Source: Acanthococcus lagerstroemiae
Lineage: Eukaryota > Arthropoda > Insecta > Hemiptera > Eriococcidae
Assembly (NCBI GenBank): GCA_031841125.1
Contig: CM063108.1
Coordinates: 41,596,268 to 41,660,267 of the forward strand
Length of the DNA stretch: 64,000 nucleotides
Reading direction: 5' to 3'
The notes below the pieces were generated by a model. That model made no database searches. It was not told the DNA's origin and was given only the letters and a program-made list of their open reading frames with translations. Both the position numbers and the translations under genes were made by a program. Below are positions 57,620 through 64,000 of the stretch, in pieces; the stretch's first letter is position 1; every line of letters starts with the position of its first letter.

Positions 57620-57975
57620 GATTACCATAATTACCATAGAACTGATGGTAATTGATGCCAATCTTTGCCATTTTTAAAAAATTCCTCCAACTTTGATCAG
57701 CTGTATCTCGGTTAATATTAGGTTTAGGAAAAGCTTATGCATACAAAACTGTAGAAAATTTAATGCTCTACAACTTTGGAAATAAACGTTTTGGTCGAAA
57801 CCCACTTAGTTTAGAAGTTGTGTGCGAAAAACCGAACAAAGTCCGAAGATTTTGAGATTTTTTGGCCCTCTCTAAGTTAGCACAGGGTCCTCAAGGTAGA
57901 AAACCTGACGGAGTCATCCCACAGCACCCTCGAACAACCTGTAAAAGTTCCATTAACTTCCGGAATCTTTTCCAG
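57620..57975 (-). repeat. Right long terminal inverted repeat
   Basis: Reverse complement of 54761-55130. Its inner edge starts attaccataattaccatag and its outer edge ends cggaatcttttccag. Frame 57862-58056 crosses it and is accidental. Confidence 0.85.
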
Positions 57976-59675
57976 GTACAATGTACATATCTACTGGAAA
58001 CTGGACTAATATGGGAAGCGGCTTGCTCACTACGATCATCTTTTAGCGTTGACTAATTAGCAATTTCAGGTACTCAGTTAGCGAAGTCGCATATCTTTGT
58101 TTCATTTTTCTTTTTGAGGGAGAGGGGGAGGGTAACAGTTGGAAAAATTTTGACATGTGATTTTTCTCATTCAACAGTTGTATTCGATACAACCCTAGTT
58201 GAAAGCATATTTGCTTTCTAACCCCTACCTATTCTGTCTCGGCGGACAGCAGCTAAAATCGAATTTCCTCGCCAGTTCAAAACACAATCTAGATCGGGAT
58301 TTGATGTCACTAGATCTAGACAAAAGGTGAACGTGTAAGCCGAATTCAGCTCAAACAGCAACAGGAGAAAAGGAATTCGCCGACAAAACTGTCGACTCGG
58401 ACTGGTATCGAAAAACCGCATTCTTAAATTCACACTCGTAGAATTTGTACGATCATCAGCCCAGCACTGAGCTGCAGCGCAGTGCACTCCACTGTCATAG
58501 AGCGTTTATAGACGAACACTATTAACCGGCTTCGACCAGCTATACATAATCATGTTCTATTATCTTTTGTTATATTTGACAGAAGGAAGGCACGAGCAAA
58601 ATGGAGGGCGTTGAAACACGACCTCATACTTTTTAAGACATTGACCATGCGGCTCGCACAATACATCCGAATATAACACTTTGTTATTCCCATTTTAACA
58701 ACCTTATTCAAATTAAAGCGCGATATCGACCGGAATTATTTATAAACGAGCGAAATATTTTAATTCATGCCGCGTTTCCTTTTTTCAACTAATTGGACGC
58801 CTAGTTTTACACGGGGCAGAACCGAGAACTTCCTTTTTCAGCGCTGCTCGCAAAAGAGCGATGATAGTGCACACTGCACATACGCTGTCGAGCTATTGAA
58901 TCGGCGAGCAGTGTAGCCTGATTAGCATATCGTATTAAAATAATAATAATAATAATCATAATAATATTATTATAAATAAACACGTAAAAAGTAGCGGTTT
59001 TCCGGGAACGAGGTCATAATTTTCGCCGCTGAAAATATAGGTAGTCAACCAGCGCGTATCAATTTATTTATAGGAGACAGGTATAGGATGCCCGTTAATT
59101 TTACGCGCCAAATTGATTTCACGCTGGCTTAAACAGTAGCCAATAGCCGCTGACATTTACATGGTCGCTCGTCCATGTGCGGCTAAGCGGTTTCAGAAGT
59201 TGGAATCCAACTACAACTTGGCAGAAGGATCGGGTCGGGAACGAAAATATTCTTGTAGAACTTATCAGAGATTGAGAGAGTAGATTTTGGAAATACTGAT
59301 GTACAGGGAATGAAGGGGAGGGGGAGCAAAAGTCCTATTGCATTTTTCTGATGCCCCCATCAAACATAGGTAAATTACCGAAAAGTTATTCATGTATCTC
59401 CCGGATGTAAATTTGCCGAATAGCCGAATTTTGCAAGTGTGTTTGACAGCGAAGTAAACAGAATTTCTCGGATATTTCAGCATTCAAGCAGATCTGGTTC
59501 GGCAGTCAACTTGAATATTTCTCTCAGAGTTGGGCAAAATCCTATTCGAATACGATTACGATTACTACTCATGAAAAATATTCACGAATAGTATTCATGA
59601 AAAATATTCATGAAATTGCGTTCATCTGAAGATATTCGCAATACACTGATTATAATAAATTATTAGTTAGATATA
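57976..59675. other. No recognisable gene; CpG-richer and apparently single-copy
   Basis: An (AAT)n microsatellite lies at about 58936-58965. Unrecognised frames at 58218-58487 (-) and 59265-59483 (-). From 59524 to 59640, gagttgggcaaaatcc and repeated attcatgaaaaatattca look like one end of a small element. Confidence 0.35.
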
Positions 59676-60530
59676 TATAGAGACCGGATTCTTCGGCATT
59701 AAAAAATAGGAAAATCGGCAGCAACATCGGCAGAATTCGGCATTTTCGGCATTTTCAAAAAAAAAAAAAAAGTATTTTGTTTTACAAAATAATCTGATAA
59801 ATCAAAATTTTCAATTAAAATTACAGAAGATTCTCATTATATGCATGATGATAAGATGTTTTGCTAAATTTTGCTGAGTGAATTGGTGGCGCCTGTCACT
59901 TAATATTAATTTTTAAACTGATAATGAGTACTCTAAATCAACAGATACTAGCGGAGCAAAACTATATTATGCAGGCAGCACCTAAGGATCACGAGAAACC
60001 GTGCTGTTTACTTGGTAAGAAGTGTCACTGAGAGAAATACTCAATTCTCAAAGTAACGCGAACCCTTCATTTTCTAAAAAAAAATTGTTTTAATTTTTGC
60101 TGAAGTAGGTATCCTTGAGCCCCTGGAATGATTTGAATTTTTCGACGCACTTCTTCTATGAGCTCGACTTAATCGCGTGAAGACAAACTTAGCATTTCCA
60201 ATTTCTCAATCTTTTCAGAGAGAAACGAATGGTAGGTTTGTATGAAAGCAAGGTCAGTAGGTAAATTTTTCTTCTGGATCAGTGTTTTTAATCTTCCCAC
60301 ATGTTGGGAATCATCCGGCAATTTCGAAATTAGTTCCGCAAAATTCTCATCTTCATTTTATAAATCTCCACATTCAAATTATAATACACCTTTTTCGCAC
60401 TTTACCATCATGTGTTGACAAAATAGCATATTTCGGCATTTTTCGGCACGTAAGGCCACTTTCGGCATTTAACCCATTTTCGGTATTTTTCGGCAATATA
60501 AAAAATTTTTCCCAGCCCCCTAACACCATG
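59676..60530 (-). mobile_element. Element with ttcggcattttcggc subterminal repeats
   Basis: Multiple copies of ttcggcattttcggc lie near both edges (59690-59760 and 60430-60500). Between them is a minus-strand coding-like relic. Exact ends and target duplication could not be fixed. Confidence 0.45.
60050..60415 (-). pseudogene. Probable transposase relic (CGBP1/DUF659-like hAT type)
   Basis: The minus-strand frame reads ENFAELISKLPDDSQHVGRL, KTLIQKKNLPTDLAFIQTYH, SFLSEKIEKLEMLSLSSRD, a stop, then VELIEEVRRKIQIIPGAQGY and LLQQKLKQFF. The helical pattern (xxSIxxLExxxLxxxExxxxIxxVxxKL...G..LxxKL) is like the C-terminal part of proteins of the CGBP1-like hAT group in insects. The assignment is from memory and uncertain; the coding look is clear. 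Confidence 0.5.
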
Positions 60531-62819
60531 ATTCGTGCTTATCTCTCAAAATAACTCGTCTCGCATGAGAAAGGTTTCGTTAATTATAAGGTGCGCACCG
60601 TGGAAACGGAGAACGAAAACGAAGCTAATGAAGTTTTCAACTTTTATCACTGGCAGCGACCAGATCACTTAAGAGCAAATGAAAGGTCACGGAAGTCAAA
60701 CGAATAGTCGAGTGTCAAGAGGAGAGTGTCTTCAGGTTATGGACCCAGCACCATTTCACTATATGTGTAGAGTAGAGTTGCCGAAATCGCACTGCCTTCT
60801 AAACAGTGTTGCCAGGTGATATTTTGGTAAAACCAGCAAAAGCGTATTTTAAGATCGCGCGAGAAATCCCCACTATTCACCACTCATTTTTTCTCGGTAA
60901 ATACTGTAAAAACCACTAGAATTACACTACACACGTAACGTTGTTGTTTTTTTTTCAATTTCAACTACAACATAAAAAACAAGACTGGCTGCAGCTTGCA
61001 GACTTTCACTTTTGAAAAGTTGATTAGTGCTTCCAGCAGACAATGTGAAAAATAAGACTTGTTCTACTGGCTGCAACCCGCAGGAGCCAATCTCAATGTC
61101 ACACCCATCTCACACACCTAGTTAGTACTGTTAGCAAAAAGTAACAAAACTTAGAAGTTTTTCGGCTTTATATGTTTGGTGCTTCGGTAATATGTATATA
61201 TTGCCCTATTGGCGAGGTAGATCAACATAACAGAACACAAATGTAGGATGAAAAACGTCTTTGATATTTTATCAATGTAATATTGATTTAAAAGATTCAA
61301 AATAAATGGTAAAATTTAATATTTTGAATAAAAACTTCTCCTAAATCATACCACCAGGTTTTTCTCCCAAACTAAAATCAATTAGCACGATCTACAGGTT
61401 GAACTCGTTACTAGAAGTCATTTTAACATTCCCAAGCTTGAGCTTGATATTAGTGGAACGAATAGGGTAGGTTTTATAGCGATCGATAAAAAACATGTGT
61501 CCTGTTTGTAATTTTTTGAGGTATTCTCTAAGGAAATGTTGAAAAACTGAATCACAAAAGGTATGTAACGTTTATTTCTAATAAAAGTGTATACTTTTAG
61601 CTATCTTTTTGTATAGTTACCAAAACCTTATCTCAATCCTCAACTGAGTGAGGGCAATTTCTCATCAAAATGCAAATGTCAGTGTTTCCTAAATTGTACC
61701 TTTCAATTCTTTCAATTTTTTTTAAAATTTTTTTATGTCTGACAATCTTAAACAAAAATATGAGAAGTGGATGGCGGATGACATGATGAAAGACTATAAT
61801 GAAAATAATCTTTGTTAAAATGGAAGAAAACAGTAAACAAGAAGCAAAAGAAATGCGAAAAAAAAAACTGCTAAAAATAACGGAAGAAAACAGTGGACCA
61901 AAAACAAGGAATAAAAGAAAAATCAATAAAGTTGAACACCTTCTATAAGGGGTTGGGAACCGAGAAAATAAGAAATAAAAAGGAAATTAAATTTTCCATG
62001 AGAAAAAGATAACGGGTGGTGGTGTTGCTTATGTTCTGAGAATATTCAAGGAGACATGATACAATGCTCCACTTGCCATACGCAGATGCACACGAAGTAG
62101 CGGCACTTTTTCCAGAAGGTGGCAAAATTTTTGAACTAAAAATTTTTTTATTCTATCAGAAAATTAATTTTTATTTATTTATTTTTCATAATATTTTAAA
62201 ATAGTAAATTTTTTATTCACCAGATTTTCCGAAAATAATTTACAAAATTATGCAAAACTAAATTTTTAATGGAGGGGGAGGTGAGGTAGCAGCGGCAACC
62301 GAGAACAGGCCCTTTTGCACTTCCACCTTCGCCTTTGTCCAGAACCTCCCTCAGACAGTTTTTCGTCATAAAATCATTAACAAAAAATTCCACGTATACT
62401 TCAAAAATAAATATTGACGGTCTAAAAGGAAAGATTTTCTATAATTTTCAGGAACCAATATACAAATTAATTAACGAATACAATTCAATTTCAAAACATC
62501 CGTCGGTAACTTCTGATAACAAAAAATTCTTTCTTTTTTTTTTTACTTTATAATACTAGGCAGATTTTAGATGCGGCAGATAGACAAGTAAGGTCCAGCC
62601 ACCTAGGTTCATATTAAGCTTGGGTATCATTGCGTGTCCATAAACATCACCTGTCCAGAACCTCCAACCTTTCCCCTACTGCTAAGGTTATGTTAAACCC
62701 CTGTCCCCGTTTGTGATGTTTATTTTTAAGGTAGATACGAAAAATTACTGCAGACCATTTCTATGAAGAATCTGATGTAAAATGACATTTGGCTGAATTT
62801 TTTTTCTCTTTTATATCTT
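60531..62819. other. No recognisable gene
   Basis: At 60809, cagtgttgccaggtg resembles a DNA-element terminus without a partner. The motif tgtccagaacctcc occurs at 62336 and 62650. Strongly AT-rich around 62130-62260. Confidence 0.4.
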
Positions 62820-62959
62820 ACTAGCAGTCCTCCTAGACCCACCACAAGCAGAAGACCCTGGGGAATGCAGACCCACCTCCAGAAAGACCAGTAAGCGCCA
62901 AGCCAGACACTCCCCATCAGCACCATCAGTATCCACACAGAGAAGAAAGAAAGGGTGAC
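62820..62959 (+). other. Possible small terminal exon
   Basis: A strong pyrimidine tract ending in ATCTTACTAG (62798-62824) precedes a frame reading LLDPPQAEDPGECRPTSRKT, then SKRQARHSPSAPSVSTQRRK and a TGA stop: proline/serine-rich with a basic tail. No homology recognised. The opposite-strand frame 62726-63076 (116 codons, hydrophobic) is antisense to it. Confidence 0.2.
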
Positions 62960-63094
62960 CCCCGGGCAAAGTCGAGTGTAATTTGGAATTTCGAGTAAGC
63001 TGTGGCCAAAAGGGATGGATACCATATTTCTAACGCCCCTGGATCCACCGAAAGGGGCAAAGACAAACAAACACATTCATAAACAATTAGAGAT

Positions 63095-63245
63095 TAGAGA
63101 TTTCTGCCCCTTTATCATTTCTGAAGAGAGGCAGTTGCAGACACCAAAATTCCAACATAATGAGGAGAAGATCAATGCAAAACACTTCCGAAACGTCCAA
63201 GTCGAAAAAAATTAGAGGGTACAGACGGAGCAAAATGTTGTGCCC
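63095..63245. repeat. Second copy of the 50-kb interspersed repeat
   Basis: Matches 50020-50160 in order (tatcatttctgaag, cagacaccaaaattcc, aaaacacttccg, agcaaaatgttgtgccc). Frame 63015-63215 overlaps and is not supported. Confidence 0.55.
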
Positions 63246-64000
63246 CCCCTTTTAATAAAGGCACCGAGATTTTTTACAGCCTAAATCTATTCGGAGTCCT
63301 TACGAATACATCCAGAAAATGTGAACCCCCCAGTTCTTACTATTTACCCGCTAACCTCGAATAAACACACAGAAAAACAAACATTAGAAAAATAATACTT
63401 TAACTTTTTAAAAAGAAATCGATCGGAGGTTCGAACTTCCTATAAAAAAATAAAGGAACGTTAATATGCTAGTTTGGACACCAATCTCAACAATCCCCAG
63501 CAAACTCTCAATTGTTCTCTCGTGTTTCCTATGAATTTCCTATTTGTTTGGACTGTAGTAAAGTTGCGGTTATCCAGTTTTCGATCATCCGGGTGTTCAT
63601 GTTATCCAGACAGCCAAATATTCTCGGTTATCCGTCATCGCGATTATCCTGTCATATCCCGTGCTATACAATTTGTTTATCTAAATCCAATAATTTATGA
63701 ATCAGCACTGCGTGAATACATATAGAAAGAGCCAGATTTATGTGAGGTGCCCCATCTATACAGTAACAGTCTTGAAAATCACACAAAATGTACATCAAAC
63801 CTGCGAAAAAGTTAACAAAATCCAAAGTTCTTGTCTATACGGATTAGTTTCGATCCGGCGGAACCTGGTCCCCAATTCAATTAAGTGTAATCGAGACCAC
63901 AAGTTTACCTACCCATTCCAAAGAAACATGTATCTACCCAACATTAAGTAATTGTCTTGACCTGCGGTCACAACAAGCAATACCTGAGTAAAATAATACT
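63246..64000. other. No recognisable gene
   Basis: Contains ttatcc-rich stretches at 63570-63650 (ggttatccag, gttatccaga, ggttatccgt, gattatcctg), a short repeat of the kind common near transposon ends. Frames 63474-63725 and 63697-63951 are unrecognised. Confidence 0.4.

Larger units (their letters stand above)
54761..57975 (+). mobile_element. Long-inverted-repeat element carrying a PIN-like/CXC gene
   Basis: Two inverted repeats of about 360-370 bp (54761-55130 and 57620-57975) face each other across 2.5 kb containing one decayed gene and a nested MITE. The outer ends both begin ctggaaaa(a/g)attccg. No target duplication is obvious (flanks gggatttg and gtacaatg). The simplest reading is a single DNA element whose cargo or transposase is the gene. 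An alternative is an older inverted pair of a non-autonomous element around a separately mobile or host-derived gene. Confidence 0.6.

Noticed and set aside
62336..62664. tgtccagaacctcc direct repeats as a retroposition duplication
   Set aside because: The two sites flank sequence with no poly(A) or element structure; a 14-bp match could be chance.
62726..63076. 116-codon hydrophobic minus-strand frame as a membrane protein
   Set aside because: The tryptophan/glycine/leucine-rich composition mirrors the Pro/Ser-rich plus strand; no start context or homology.

Overview
The window looks like repeat-rich, gene-poor nuclear DNA of an animal, most likely an arthropod and plausibly a hemipteran insect. 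It is AT-rich with long homopolymers and microsatellites. There are no prokaryote-like operons, and no intact host gene could be identified. Every protein-coding segment that could be recognised comes from a transposable element and is broken by stops, frameshifts or insertions. The organism call is an inference from the element families (hAT, pogo, mariner, MULE, RTE-like and R1/Jockey-like LINEs, Ty3/Gypsy) and from remembered similarity of their peptides; it could not be tested here.

Layout. 1-4.6 kb: a short SINE-like insertion with a 16-bp target duplication, a hAT transposase relic, a MULE relic and a 159-bp hAT-type MITE. 5.9-7.2 kb: a pogo/Tigger-like element with TA target sites. 7.5-10.3 kb: a ~46-bp repeat array split by a complete but dead 1.7-kb hAT element with a perfect 8-bp duplication. 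12-16.7 kb: three MITEs, two of them with TA target sites. 16.8-19.8 kb: a ~305-bp satellite array with higher-order structure; a short second array lies at 25.9-26.5 kb. 23-25 kb: two more SINE-like copies and two small MITEs. 28-29 kb: a truncated hAT and an RTE-like reverse transcriptase scrap. 31.3-34.1 kb and 40.9-44.3 kb: two copies of one DNA element in opposite orientation, each with insertions.

36.9-40.6 kb is the clearest nesting. A Ty3/Gypsy fragment abuts an RTE-like LINE. The LINE is split by a 1.43-kb hAT with a perfect 8-bp duplication; that hAT is itself split by a MITE, and a second MITE of the same family sits in the LINE further on. Removing the insertions rejoins the LINE reading frame. 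46.4-47.9 kb holds three relics side by side: an RNase H/C-terminal LINE end, a mariner C-terminus and a probable hAT C-terminus. 49-52 kb has further MITEs and the fourth SINE-like copy.

The most unusual object is at 54.76-57.98 kb. Long inverted repeats (~360-370 bp) flank a decayed gene. Its product has acidic motifs resembling a PIN/FEN-type nuclease fold, an SGCDTTSA motif and a C-terminal cysteine-rich CXC (tesmin/TSO1-like) region. A 908-bp TA-target MITE sits between the gene and the right inverted repeat. This looks like a little-described mobile element. The remaining stretches (notably 14.4-15.1, 26.8-28.2, 35.9-36.9, 44.4-45.3 and 58.2-59.2 kb) are apparently single-copy, some of them CpG-richer, with no recognisable coding content; they may be intergenic, intronic or regulatory.
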